Positions 44,801 through 53,849 are shown, counted from the stretch's first letter. The stretch: 64,000 bases of DNA from Microbaculum sp051390635 (GCF_051390635.1 NZ_JBPODT010000006.1:1-64000); one strand, 5' to 3'. The notes: generated by a model not told the origin, from the sequence alone. Made by a program: numbers and translations.

Positions 44801-44962
44801 TTCAGGGCGGCGAAGGAGACCGATCTGCAAACCAGTATTTCGTTTGATTTCGAAAACGGGCTCGCGCTGGATGGGGATGCCGCGGACAAATTCATCGAAA
44901 AGCTGACGCGCTTTGCGAGCGCGGCTGCGTATGTCGAAGCAACGGCGGAGGTGAAGTCATGA
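41894..44962 (+). CDS. DUF499 ATPase
   Basis: A 1022-residue AAA-like ATPase of the DUF499 (COG1483) type. Walker A-like FRLDTSFGGGKTHGLIALVH lies near residue 90 and Walker B VLVVLDELGEYLRRVQ near 195; the C-terminal part has a proline/alanine/glycine-rich linker (near residues 815-870) before a final conserved domain. DUF499 genes occur together with DUF1156 methylases and helicases in cassettes predicted to defend against phage. It overlaps the next gene by an ATGA. The frame is full length and intact. Confidence 0.85.
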   Translation: MTIPNVFELCRPREDVEKGTIADSDYAANLANVLTGRASRDYTDAPTFFTNTYPTEGLKELLVNVCGRLSGRGESVSAVFRLDTSFGGGKTHGLIALVHAAAGMQGVSNTAEFLDPTLVPTQAVRVAAFDGENADPANGRPMGEGIRAHTPWGEIAYQLAGKAGYEIVRRSDEQRIAPGADTIKELFGSDPVLVVLDELGEYLRRVQGMGGRDQLTAFLKALLTAIESTPHAAIVYTLAVRSDGKGVDAFADENEFLASAMSELESVSGRKATNLNPTRDDETAKVIRRRLFASIDDSRATEVINGYRELWSIHRDILSEEARRSTTSAEFAQTYPFHPDVLDTLTGKTATLGGFQRVRGMLRILAKTVATVWASRPSDASAIHLHHVDLGSDVIRREFTTRLQQGAFVPAILNDIAGPPEKLALAQELDAKNFKGLLPYGTYVARTIFIHTLAFNNDLKGVAADHLRYSILSPAADLSFIDDARTKFRAESAYLDDRPNAPLRFNAEANLTQVIGREEKNIDPGEARTQLVDRAKAIFGGQSFDLVPFPGGPWDVPDDVSDGKPRLVLLSHDALEIGADLREMPEIVGRMFERKGADGNGLRSLRNNLVFVVADETKVNEMKRAIVRRLALQELKRPERVKELAEHQQAKVFELEKKSETEAAIAIQQCYRHILYPSRNALSGTGSVQLAHSVIDIQNASERPGSGQLQVVRQLQSQNKVRDASDSPDSPSYIRDRTPLKKGQMTTRDLRDEFRRDPSLSILLSDDVFRKAVRKGIEEGVYVYKRGDLLAGQGDPMPSINIDEETTIFTMDFAKTKGVWPRPAPASAAQPASAGTGASISGEPLPPIGGAPGEGSAVGFGERPQGGPDGAAVANAKVFTAEGVLKEALRKVIEQAKTAKLEKVDRVVIRLFEYGDAFKLIPIANTVAGTKRSVKLTGSFITTQDSEMQFEFSGVAQDASTMKDYLEPQFRAAKETDLQTSISFDFENGLALDGDAADKFIEKLTRFASAAAYVEATAEVKS

Positions 44963-45438
44963 ATGTGCCGCGCCGCAAGGACGAATTCATAATGGTGTCG
45001 AAAACCCAGCCCGTTTACGAACTGCGCGCCCGTCGCCATGGCCCTGGCGATACCGAGGTTGAAGTCTGGCAACTGCCATCGATTGTGACTCCACAGATCA
45101 CCGCTCCGATCCGCCTTGCGGGCCTTCGCGGACGTAATCTCGAACTGGCTGAACACCGGGTACTCAAGCGCCTGAAGGAAAGCGGCATCCGCCTTGATCT
45201 CCTGCCGATCGAGGGCATGGGATCGGCTTTGTCGGAAGAAACCGCGCTGCGCCTCGCGCTGCTGTTCCGGACGCTCGCCCCAATGCGTAACCGCGACAAC
45301 ATGCGCCTCGTCGCCGAGGGCATCGAGGTAATGGGCAAGGAAGAAGCTGGCTATTGGCTCGGCATGTCGGTTCACCGCAAGAATCCGCGCCGCGTGCTGA
45401 CTGCGCTCCGCATCCTGCTCACTGACCCAGCGAAATGA
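44959..45438 (+). CDS. Small conserved partner of the DUF499/DUF1156 cassette
   Basis: A 159-residue protein that I cannot name; similar small proteins accompany DUF499/DUF1156 genes. The sequence shows a beta-rich first half (VYELRARRHGPGDTEVEVWQ) and a helical second half (EETALRLALLFRTLAPMRNR, EEAGYWLGMSVHRKNPRRVL). It starts at ATG 44959 (ATGA overlap) and its stop overlaps the methylase ATG, so the three are coupled. Likely a structural or specificity subunit; inference from context. Confidence 0.75.
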   Translation: MNVPRRKDEFIMVSKTQPVYELRARRHGPGDTEVEVWQLPSIVTPQITAPIRLAGLRGRNLELAEHRVLKRLKESGIRLDLLPIEGMGSALSEETALRLALLFRTLAPMRNRDNMRLVAEGIEVMGKEEAGYWLGMSVHRKNPRRVLTALRILLTDPAK

Positions 45439-48380
45439 TGGAAGATGAGCGTATGTCGGATGTGCGGCTGATTGAACGTTGGTTGCCGATCGCTGAAATA
45501 GGCATTGAGAGTCTTCGGGAACGCACGCCAATGACGCCGTTCCCTGCTCCCAACCGCTTGCACGTCTGGTGGGCGAGGCGCCCTTTGGTTGCGTCCCGGG
45601 CTGCCGTGTTGGCTTCGTTGTTGCCAGCCAATGCCGACCACGATGCCTTTCTCCATGTTCTGGGCATTCACGGTGATCCAATGGCGTCGCGCCGACGGAT
45701 CGACCGGGCAAAGCGGATTGGCGAACGATTTGAAGGCGAGGCCTACACTTACAAGCGCGCTTTCTCATATTCACCTTCTCCATCGGAAATGGCTGCAATC
45801 CGAAGGCAGATTGGAAGCAACATATCTGTCCTCGATCCGACGGCGGGCGGCGGAAGTATTCCGTTCGAGAGCAGTCGGATGGGCTTTAAGTCGTATGCCA
45901 ACGATCTCAACCCAGTAGCAGCTACGATTCTGAAGGCGACAGTAGAAACTCCGCAGCGTTTCGGCGTGAAACTTCTGGACGAGTTTGATGAAATCTCAAA
46001 GAAATTCGTCGCGCGACGCGAGGTCCTCCTTCGTTCGGCATACCCGCCTGAGCCGGAGAAGAACTGCGTTGCGACCAATTATATTTGGGCACGCACGATC
46101 TCCTGCCCGTACTGCGCGGGAACGATACCGCTCTCTCCGAACTGGCGCTTGAATGGGGCCGGCCTTGGGGTTCGATTGAAGCCCCATTTGGGCATTGGAC
46201 CAGGGACCACTGGTCGCTTCTGCTCATTCGAGATCGTGACTAACATTTCAGAGCATTCGGCTGGAACCGTTTCCGATGGCGACGCCACTTGTCCCTTTCC
46301 AGATTGCGCCCGCGTTATCGATGGCGACGAGGTCAAGCGCCAGGCACAAGCCGAAGGAATGGGCGATCAACTGTTCACCGTCGTATTCAAGCGGCGCATC
46401 GAAACTAGGCTCAAGTCTGGGAAGCTTGGCAAGCCGAGATGGGAAAGGGGTTATCGAGCTCCTCGCACGGAAGACAGCATCGAGGCGGATATTGCCGCCC
46501 AAATAGATAGGAAGCTTCCAGAATGGGAGGCGCTTGATGTCATCCCAAGCGAAGCATTCCCTTCGGACACAAATGACGATCGACCACGTCAGTATGGTAT
46601 GCCGCTTTGGCGGGATATGTTCTCGCCACGCCAGCTTCTTGGTCATGGACTGGCATCCGAGATTTTTCGTGACATGGTTGAGGAAGACAGACTCGCCGGT
46701 CGTCTGACTGATGTTCGCCGGGCCGCCTACATCTATCTCAGCTTCAGCCTCGATAAACTCCGCGACTACAACTCTCGAATGACACGGTGGCACGGCAATC
46801 GCGAAATCATGGTCAACACCTTTGATCGCCATGATTTTGCGTTCAAATGGTCGTATGCCGAAATGGTCATTACCACGGATAGTGTTGGTTATGATTGGGC
46901 TATCGAACAGACCGCGAAATGTATCAAGGAGCTTGTAGAGCTATCGACACCTACAGGGTCCAAAGATGGACCACTCTTTGGAGGAGAAAAGGTAGCGCCG
47001 GCCGAAGTTGTAATCTCGTCAAAGTCCGGCTCTTCTCTTGATCACATTGCCGACGGCTCAGTCGATGCTGTCGTGATGGACCCACCCTATGGCGCGAACG
47101 TTATGTATGCGGAGCTGTCCGACTTCTTCTATGTGTGGCTGAAGCGCACCGCGGGGCTAGTTGCGCCCGAGCTTTTCACAAGACGCCTTACCGACAAGCA
47201 ATCCGAAGCAGTCGCCAACAAGGCCCATTTCAAAGGCCAGAAGGGCGCCGACGCGCTCGCGAACCGCGACTATCAGGAAAAGATGGCCGCGATCTTCGCG
47301 GAAAGCCGGCGAGTGCTGAAACCGAACGGCATCATGACCGTGATGTTCACGCACAAGGACACAAGTGCGTGGGATGCGTTGACGAAGGGATTGATCGAAG
47401 CGGGCTTCATTATCACCGCCTCCTGGCCGGTGAATACCGAGGCCGAAGGCTCTCTCCATATCAAGGACAAGGCCGCCGCCAACTCCACAATCTTCCTCGT
47501 CTGCCGCCCGCGCCCGGCAGATCAGGGCGACGAGACGACCTATTGGGAAGATGTCGAGCCGCTGGTGGCCAAGGCCGTCCGCACCCGGGTTGAAGAATTC
47601 CAGAAGGCCGGGATTACCGGCGTCGATCTCTATCTCGCGTCCTTCGGGCCCGCGCTGGAAGAATTCTCGCGCCATTGGCCGCTGAAGCGCGGGACACCGC
47701 GACCCGAACCGCTGGCGAAGAGACGCCGCAAGCAGGCCGAACTATTCGAGGAAGAGTTCGATCCCTACGCGGTGACGCCGGAAGACGCGCTCGATGCCGC
47801 ACGTCGCGAGGTCAAGACGTGGCGGTTGAACCAGCTCACCCATACCAAGGGACGTGGCGATCTCGATGCGACCACCTCGTGGTTTGTGCTGGCCTGGGAC
47901 GCGTTTAAGGCGCCGGTGTTTAGCTACGATGAAGGCCTGCGGCTCGCCCGTGCAGTGGGCGCCGATCTCGATGGCCAACTGATTGGCAAGGTCTGCGAAA
48001 AGAAGGGCTCGGATATCAAGCTCTGGGATAGCGCCACGCGCGCTGCCAAAAATGCACTCGGCCCCGCCGACGGATCGCGCGCCATGATCGACGCGATCCA
48101 CCATGCCGCCCATCGTGGCAGGACGCGAACCCTAGAAGCGGCTTTCGATCTTCTCAAGGATGCGGGGATCGATGGCGATTCCCAATTTCTGGCCGCTCTC
48201 GAAGCCGTGCTGGAAGTTCTGCCACCCTCGCGTAACTTTGTCGGCTTCGATGTTGCCACCGGCGATGCAAAATCGGCGGCCGATGATTTCGACGCCCTTG
48301 AGAAGCTGCGTCGTCTCGCCTTCTCCGACAAGGTTGATGAGCCCCAACAGCTATCGCTCTTCACAGAGGAGGCTGCTTGA
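45435..48380 (+). CDS. DUF1156 adenine-specific DNA methylase
   Basis: A 981-residue DNA methylase (COG1743). The DUF1156 N-terminus is clear (RWLPIAEIGIESLRERTPMT, HVWWARRPLVASRAAVLASL). The SAM-binding motif is LDPTAGGGSIPFESSRMGF, a zinc-ribbon-like segment lies near residues 220-300 (CPYCAGTIP, CPFPDCARVI), and the catalytic motif is VVMDPPYGANVMY (DPPY, an N6-adenine or N4-cytosine type). It probably marks host DNA so that the cassette's nuclease/helicase spares it. ATG 45435 overlaps the previous stop. Confidence 0.9.
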   Translation: MMEDERMSDVRLIERWLPIAEIGIESLRERTPMTPFPAPNRLHVWWARRPLVASRAAVLASLLPANADHDAFLHVLGIHGDPMASRRRIDRAKRIGERFEGEAYTYKRAFSYSPSPSEMAAIRRQIGSNISVLDPTAGGGSIPFESSRMGFKSYANDLNPVAATILKATVETPQRFGVKLLDEFDEISKKFVARREVLLRSAYPPEPEKNCVATNYIWARTISCPYCAGTIPLSPNWRLNGAGLGVRLKPHLGIGPGTTGRFCSFEIVTNISEHSAGTVSDGDATCPFPDCARVIDGDEVKRQAQAEGMGDQLFTVVFKRRIETRLKSGKLGKPRWERGYRAPRTEDSIEADIAAQIDRKLPEWEALDVIPSEAFPSDTNDDRPRQYGMPLWRDMFSPRQLLGHGLASEIFRDMVEEDRLAGRLTDVRRAAYIYLSFSLDKLRDYNSRMTRWHGNREIMVNTFDRHDFAFKWSYAEMVITTDSVGYDWAIEQTAKCIKELVELSTPTGSKDGPLFGGEKVAPAEVVISSKSGSSLDHIADGSVDAVVMDPPYGANVMYAELSDFFYVWLKRTAGLVAPELFTRRLTDKQSEAVANKAHFKGQKGADALANRDYQEKMAAIFAESRRVLKPNGIMTVMFTHKDTSAWDALTKGLIEAGFIITASWPVNTEAEGSLHIKDKAAANSTIFLVCRPRPADQGDETTYWEDVEPLVAKAVRTRVEEFQKAGITGVDLYLASFGPALEEFSRHWPLKRGTPRPEPLAKRRRKQAELFEEEFDPYAVTPEDALDAARREVKTWRLNQLTHTKGRGDLDATTSWFVLAWDAFKAPVFSYDEGLRLARAVGADLDGQLIGKVCEKKGSDIKLWDSATRAAKNALGPADGSRAMIDAIHHAAHRGRTRTLEAAFDLLKDAGIDGDSQFLAALEAVLEVLPPSRNFVGFDVATGDAKSAADDFDALEKLRRLAFSDKVDEPQQLSLFTEEAA

Positions 48381-51300
48381 CGCTTCTGCGCGACACCGCA
48401 TGGCGCCTCAAATATACACCGGACGATGGTGACCTCGTCCGGCTATTCTATGTGCCTGCGTTGCGCTCGGCCACTCGATACGATCGCCTTACAGGCTATT
48501 TCTCGGCACGCGCCTTGGCGCTTGCTGCCCGGGGCGTCGAAGGGCTAATCGTCAATAATGGGCGGATGCGCCTGATCGTCGGCTGCACTCTCGGCGAAGA
48601 AGAGGTTGCGGCCATCGAGCGCGGCGAATCTCTCCGCGACGCCGTTGAACGGACGCTAATCAAGATGCCGATCTTGACGGCCGATCCGCGGACGATCGAT
48701 GCCCTCGAACTTGTCGCCTGGATGGTGGCCAACAGCTTTCTCGATGTGAAGCTTGCCGTGCCCTGCGACCTCGACCGCCGGCCGATCCGCGACGACAGCA
48801 TCTTTCACGAAAAGACCGGCATCATCGAGGACAAGACCGGCGATCGGATGGCCTTCAACGGTAGCATCAACGAAACCGAATTCGGTTGGACGCGGAACTG
48901 GGAAAGCTTCAACGCCTTCACGTCGTGGAATGACGGCCCGCGCGTTGACGAAGAAGAAGCAAGCTTCGCGAAGCTCTGGGCTGACCGCGCCCGCCGGGCG
49001 ATCACGCTTGATGTGCCAACGGCGCTGCGCGAGCAACTGCTGACCTTCCTGCCCGACCCCGAAAAATTGCCTAAGCGCCTCGCTGAACACGACGACCAAT
49101 CGACGGGACCATCGGCACCCAGACCGACTCAAGGACCGGCCCATGATGATGAGCCAATCACTATTGGGCCGGGGCCAAGTGTTTCGATCGATGAAGAACG
49201 CCAGGCCGTTTGGGAAAAGATCGCCAACGCTGCCGTTCAAGCCATCGGCGGCGATCGCGTGGGCGAAGCGACTTCCGCGGTCGTGCCTTGGCCGCATCAA
49301 ATCCGCGCCTATCATCGCCTCTATGACAACTGGCCGCCGAAGCTTCTGATTGCCGATGAAGTTGGTCTCGGGAAGACGGTTCAGGCCGGGCTGCTGCTTC
49401 GCCAAGCTTGGTTGGCGGGCAGGATCAAGCGCGCGCTGGTCCTCGCGCCCAAGAACGTCTGCAAGCAATGGCAGATCGAACTACGCGAAAAGTTCAACCT
49501 GAATTGGCCGATCTACGATGGCCAGAAATTGACGTGGTATCGGTCGCCGGCGCGGGATCATGATTTCGAAAAGCCGGTGTCTCGCGAGGCGTGGCATCGT
49601 GAGCCATTCGTGATCATGTCGAGCCATCTCGCGAGGCGCCAGGATCGACAACGCGAAATTCTGGAAGCGGCCGATCCGTGGGATCTCGTTGTCCTTGATG
49701 AAGCGCATCACGCCCGAACGAAGGGCGCTGGAACGCCGCAAGCCAAAGGCCCGAACCGGCTTCTCCAATTGATGCGGTCGTTGCGGCGTCGAACGGACGG
49801 GCTAATCCTCCTTACCGCAACACCCTTGCAGGTCCACGCCACGGAACTCTGGGATTTGCTCGACCTGTTAGGCCTGCCGCCTGAATGGACACCGGATGCC
49901 TTCGTCCGCTTCTTCTCAGAAGTCGCGAAGGAACCTGTAACCAACGAAAGCCTCGATTGGCTTTCGGCGCTCTTCCGGGCGAACGAGGCCCATTTTGGAG
50001 AAGTCTCGCGGGCGGATGCGGAACGGCAGACCCGGCTGAGCGGACTGAAGACCCGGAAAGTCCTCCAAGCGCTGCGCGATCTGGTTTCGATACCGCGCCG
50101 GCAGCTTTCGCCGGAAGAACGCCGCACGGCGATTGCGATCATCAAGCGATCGACACCGGTCGGCGCGCTCGTTTCGCGCCACACACGCGAATTGCTGCGC
50201 AAATACTTCAAGGCCGGCAAGATGTCGGCTGCCATCGCAACGCGGCAAGTCGAAGACCGCTTCATTCCGCTGTCGGTAGAGGAAGGCGACCTCTACCAGC
50301 AGGTCGAAACCTACATTTCCGAGACATACAATGCCGCGGCGCCTGATGCCCGCAACGCCGTGGGATTCGTGATGACGATCTATCGCCGGCGCCTTGCGTC
50401 AAGTTTCCATGCCCTTCGGCAGACGATGGAGAAGCGAAAAGGTGGTGTAGGAGGGTTTCTCACCGCAGCCGATGAAGCCAGGATCGATGAGGACGTCGCC
50501 GACCAAGTCGAGGCCGGCGAAGAAATAGATATCGAAACTGTGTCAGAGGACGAGCGACGCGCCCTCGCGTTCGAAGAGATCGCGACCATCGAAACTATCG
50601 TGGCTGATATCACACTGCTGCCGACCGACACTAAGGCCATCGAGCTTTCGAAGGTTCTGGCCGAGCTCAAGGGCAGCGGCTATCCGCAGGTGATGGTGTT
50701 CACCCAGTTCACGGACACGATGGATTATCTTCGGGACCTGCTTGTCGGCGCCGGAAACTCGGTGATGTGCTTTTCCGGTCGCGGCGGTGAAGTGCGCAAC
50801 ACCGATGGCACTTGGAGGTTGATCACGCGCGACGATGTCAAACGGCGCTTCAAGGAAGGCCGTTCCGAAGTCCTGGTGTGCACCGACGCAGCTGCCGAAG
50901 GTCTGAATTTCCAGTTCTGTGGTGCTTTGGTGAATTACGATATGCCTTGGAATCCGATGCGCGTTGAACAGCGGATCGGGCGCATTGATCGCCTCGGTCA
51001 GCGGTTTTCTGATATTCGGATCATCAACCTGCACTACGAAGATACGGTCGAGGCCGACGTCTATCGCGCGCTGCGCAGTCGCATTTCGATCTTCGAAAAG
51101 GTTGTAGGCGGGCTTCAACCAATCCTCACGCGCTTGCCACGGCTCATCGAAGAATCGGTCTTGTCCACCTCGAACGCCCCTGACGCCAAGCGCAATGATG
51201 CTCTTCAGGCGCTCGAAAATGCGATATCTGCAGGGGACGATTCTGCCCTCAACCTCGATGAGTTCGCGGATGAAGACCTCGAGGTGCCGGTCCGTCTTGA

Positions 51301-51535
51301 TCCGGCCATAACGCTTTCCAATCTCCGTGCCGTTTTGGACAGGCCGATATTGCTGCCGCTCGGGACAGAAGCTGTTCATCTCGACGAGAAGGATTACCGC
51401 CTCGTCGATGGATTTTTACCGCATGCGGTGCGTATCACCGTAGACCGCGAATTCTACGAGATGCACGCCGATAGCGTGGAGTTCTGGACCCCTGGCAGTC
51501 CAACATTTCCGGATTTGGATATCTATCGGCGCTGA
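48377..51535 (+). CDS. PLD-domain SNF2-type helicase
   Basis: A 1052-residue protein. The first ~200 residues are phospholipase D-like (GYFSARALALAARGVEGLIV, FHEKTGIIEDKTGDRMAFNG with an HxK and the following NGSINET). The SNF2/SF2 helicase follows: LLIADEVGLGKTVQAGLLLR (Walker A), LVVLDEAHHARTK (DEAH box), ILLTATPLQ, and C-terminal VCTDAAAEGLNFQFC and RVEQRIGRIDRLGQ. It starts at TTG 48377 in a TTGA overlap; AGGAGG five bases before supports it. It is the likely effector, combining translocation with possible nuclease activity. Confidence 0.9.
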   Translation: MTLLRDTAWRLKYTPDDGDLVRLFYVPALRSATRYDRLTGYFSARALALAARGVEGLIVNNGRMRLIVGCTLGEEEVAAIERGESLRDAVERTLIKMPILTADPRTIDALELVAWMVANSFLDVKLAVPCDLDRRPIRDDSIFHEKTGIIEDKTGDRMAFNGSINETEFGWTRNWESFNAFTSWNDGPRVDEEEASFAKLWADRARRAITLDVPTALREQLLTFLPDPEKLPKRLAEHDDQSTGPSAPRPTQGPAHDDEPITIGPGPSVSIDEERQAVWEKIANAAVQAIGGDRVGEATSAVVPWPHQIRAYHRLYDNWPPKLLIADEVGLGKTVQAGLLLRQAWLAGRIKRALVLAPKNVCKQWQIELREKFNLNWPIYDGQKLTWYRSPARDHDFEKPVSREAWHREPFVIMSSHLARRQDRQREILEAADPWDLVVLDEAHHARTKGAGTPQAKGPNRLLQLMRSLRRRTDGLILLTATPLQVHATELWDLLDLLGLPPEWTPDAFVRFFSEVAKEPVTNESLDWLSALFRANEAHFGEVSRADAERQTRLSGLKTRKVLQALRDLVSIPRRQLSPEERRTAIAIIKRSTPVGALVSRHTRELLRKYFKAGKMSAAIATRQVEDRFIPLSVEEGDLYQQVETYISETYNAAAPDARNAVGFVMTIYRRRLASSFHALRQTMEKRKGGVGGFLTAADEARIDEDVADQVEAGEEIDIETVSEDERRALAFEEIATIETIVADITLLPTDTKAIELSKVLAELKGSGYPQVMVFTQFTDTMDYLRDLLVGAGNSVMCFSGRGGEVRNTDGTWRLITRDDVKRRFKEGRSEVLVCTDAAAEGLNFQFCGALVNYDMPWNPMRVEQRIGRIDRLGQRFSDIRIINLHYEDTVEADVYRALRSRISIFEKVVGGLQPILTRLPRLIEESVLSTSNAPDAKRNDALQALENAISAGDDSALNLDEFADEDLEVPVRLDPAITLSNLRAVLDRPILLPLGTEAVHLDEKDYRLVDGFLPHAVRITVDREFYEMHADSVEFWTPGSPTFPDLDIYRR

Positions 51536-51619
51536 CTCACCTAAATGCGGTCATCTACGGATGGTCCTACATTAGCGGCGCATCTTGACTGACTGCGAAA
51601 TCCGCGAGAGCTCGGCTGG

Positions 51620-52006
51620 CTACCCGCCAGCATCGCCTAAACACCACGGCTCGCGCCGGCCGCTCCAGATTCTGGCGAGGCCTTCACTGACGAGAATGTC
51701 GCCGACGTCCCTGCCGTTGACGCTCACGCTCGCAAGCGTGCGGCCATAGCGGTCCGTGCCTTGGCGCAGGACCTCGACGCGCTGACCCTGCAACAACTCC
51801 GCCAGTCGATGTTTTGAACGCTGCGCCAGATCGCTTTCATAGGCACACTGCCCCTCAATCTCCGGCGCATCGATGTTGAAGATGCGGATCGCCTCGGACT
51901 CCTGCGTCATCCCGAGCCGCAGGGAGTCCCCGTCCCAGACACGGATTTCGGCCGGTTCGCACGACAGTACGCAAAGCATGATGGTGACGACGACGTGGAT
52001 ACTCAT
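51620..52006 (-). CDS. Exported thermonuclease-like nuclease
   Basis: A 128-residue protein of the staphylococcal nuclease (SNase) fold. It has VWDGDSLRLG, IRIFNIDAPEIEGQCAYESD and DRYGRTLASVSVNGRDVGDI, the usual motif order, with the catalytic Arg and Glu positions plausible. The N-terminus (MSIHVVVTIMLCVLSC) is hydrophobic and suggests export or a lipid anchor. ATG 52006 overlaps the traH stop (ATGA), so it is the last gene of traAFBH. A nuclease in a conjugation operon is unusual; it might process recipient DNA or peptidoglycan-associated DNA. Confidence 0.8.
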   Translation of the reverse strand: MSIHVVVTIMLCVLSCEPAEIRVWDGDSLRLGMTQESEAIRIFNIDAPEIEGQCAYESDLAQRSKHRLAELLQGQRVEVLRQGTDRYGRTLASVSVNGRDVGDILVSEGLARIWSGRREPWCLGDAGG

Positions 52007-52605
52007 TGCTCTTTATTGTTGCTGCTAATTCCGGAGAGATCGATGCGGATACCGGCCTTGTTCGGATCTTCCTCCGAAAAAGGCGGCTCCGATGGGCCGG
52101 TGCTCTCTGCCGCAACCCGAGCGCCCTGCTCCGCTGGCTGCGGCTCGGCAAGCTCGGTTTCGCCGGGGTCGGACTCATAGAACACCTGCTTTCCGTCGAA
52201 CCACCCGGTCTTGTAGGCGAATATCGCCTCCTCAAGGACCTCCTGGGCGGGTGCTCCATACCATTTGGCGACGATGCGATAGACCTTGGCAAAGAGCGCG
52301 GTGCCCATGCCAATGTTCTTGCAGGAATCGAGTAGGTCCGGGCTGAGCTCGGAGATGTCCTGAATGCCGAGGCCGGCCGGGTACTGAGTCACTCCTACCC
52401 TGACAATCGACTGACCCAAATTCTGCTGGATGAGTTGCATCGCCTCGTACTCGGTCGATGGTTTCGGTACAAGGATGATGCGCTCCCCTGCCCTAACGGT
52501 GACGGTCAGATGGTCGGCACCGCCGGCCTCCTCGATGAATTTTTGCACGATCTCGACCTTGAGGCTGGGATCGGCACATTGCTGGATCAGTTCGGCATCG
52601 ATCAT
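52003..52605 (-). CDS. traH: Conjugal transfer protein TraH
   Basis: A 200-residue protein matching the Ti-plasmid TraH: MIDAELIQQCADPSLKVEIV, IILVPKPSTEYEAMQLIQQN, VGVTQYPAGLGIQDISELSP. Such proteins are needed for, or accompany, Ti conjugation; the biochemical role is unknown. The C-terminal third is a low-complexity acidic extension (TELAEPQPAEQGARVAAEST). It follows traB by 11 bases in the minus-strand traAFBH operon. Confidence 0.88.
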   Translation of the reverse strand: MIDAELIQQCADPSLKVEIVQKFIEEAGGADHLTVTVRAGERIILVPKPSTEYEAMQLIQQNLGQSIVRVGVTQYPAGLGIQDISELSPDLLDSCKNIGMGTALFAKVYRIVAKWYGAPAQEVLEEAIFAYKTGWFDGKQVFYESDPGETELAEPQPAEQGARVAAESTGPSEPPFSEEDPNKAGIRIDLSGISSNNKEQ

Positions 52606-52616
52606 GGTTCCCTATC

Positions 52617-53849
52617 CTATTCGTTGAACGCCATCACCAGCGGCAGGCCGAACAGCGAAGCCCACGCCTGCGCGCTCGACCGCTGGATGGCGACGATATT
52701 GGTGTCGCCGGTCCACCAGGCGTTGCCGGTTGCGACAAGCGCGTCCGGCGCGAAAAGCATCGACTGGATGACGGGCCAGATGATGAGCTGTTCGTAGCAG
52801 ATCAGCGGCGCAACCCTCAGCCCGGCGAACTCGAAGACCGGATTGGCGAACAACCGCGCGTGCGCCCCGCCGGTCGTCCAGGGTTGCCACATGGAGACCG
52901 GGACCGGCATGCGCTCGCGGTAAAGGATATCCGCGCCCTTCCCCGAAACCCCGATCATCACATTGTCGTAGCCGACGGGATCGACGATCGCCGCACCGCC
53001 ATTGACCAGGATGTCGAGGCTGGAAAGCTCGCGGGTCCAAAGCCGCTCTGTGGTGGCGCTCCACAAGCCCATGGCGCTTTCCGGCAGGATCACGACACGC
53101 GCGCCGTCGCTGGCGGCGGCCTCGACCAGCTGTATCGTCGAGACCTGCTGACGGTAGTCGGCATACTGGCCCGAAGCTTCGAACCTGAACCTGGTGTCGA
53201 TGCCCCGCCAGCCTTCCGGCTCGGCCGGAAGCGTCCAATTAAAGGCGGACCAGGCGAAGGCGAGGGCTGCAACGCCGGCCGCAATCGGCCATAGGCGGGT
53301 CGTCATCGTGATCAACAGGGCGGCGGTTGCGGCAAGGCCGAACCAGGCCCAGCCCGGGAAGAGAATTCCAGCTGCGGTGATCGGATGTGCCCAACCGACG
53401 GTCCCGAACGGCGGCACGCTCATAAGGACGGCCGCTATCGCGTAGCGAAGTGGCTGGCGCCAGCCGCCACGCGACGTCCAGAGTGCAGTGTGGACGGCAA
53501 CGAACATGAGCGAGGCGGCAAGCCAGAGGCCAAGGCCGATGGTGAGCTGCGCCCCGAAAAAGATCGAAGCGCCCTCCGGCAGGCCGCGCGATGCGCCGAG
53601 AAAATGCGCCAGCGCGACCAGGGCCGCGACCGTGCGCGACGGAGCGAGGGCCCAAAGCGCAGGGAAGGCTATGCCGAGGGCGAAGGTGAGCGGATGCCCA
53701 CTCCACCCTATCGCTCCGGTGGCAGCGCCGCCGGCGGCGAATAGAATGGCCTGCAGAAGGCTACGGCGTGAAGGTGAGGATTTCCCGTGCGAGGCCGAGG
53801 ATGCCGTCGGCAGGAAGCGGCCCAAAATATCTTGAATCATAGGAACCAC
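52617..53849 (-). CDS. traB: Conjugal transfer protein TraB
   Basis: A 410-residue membrane protein matching Ti TraB. Several hydrophobic helices fill the first ~200 residues (LQAILFAAGGAATGAIGW, LGLWLAASLMFVAVHTALW, LFPGWAWFGLAATAALLITM). A CN-hydrolase/nitrilase-like C-terminal domain follows, with ARVVILPESAMGLW and PLICYEQLIIWPVI around the expected Glu and Cys. It resembles apolipoprotein N-acyltransferase in layout. It overlaps traF by ~89 bases, so its true start may be slightly downstream. Confidence 0.88.
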   Translation of the reverse strand: MVPMIQDILGRFLPTASSASHGKSSPSRRSLLQAILFAAGGAATGAIGWSGHPLTFALGIAFPALWALAPSRTVAALVALAHFLGASRGLPEGASIFFGAQLTIGLGLWLAASLMFVAVHTALWTSRGGWRQPLRYAIAAVLMSVPPFGTVGWAHPITAAGILFPGWAWFGLAATAALLITMTTRLWPIAAGVAALAFAWSAFNWTLPAEPEGWRGIDTRFRFEASGQYADYRQQVSTIQLVEAAASDGARVVILPESAMGLWSATTERLWTRELSSLDILVNGGAAIVDPVGYDNVMIGVSGKGADILYRERMPVPVSMWQPWTTGGAHARLFANPVFEFAGLRVAPLICYEQLIIWPVIQSMLFAPDALVATGNAWWTGDTNIVAIQRSSAQAWASLFGLPLVMAFNE

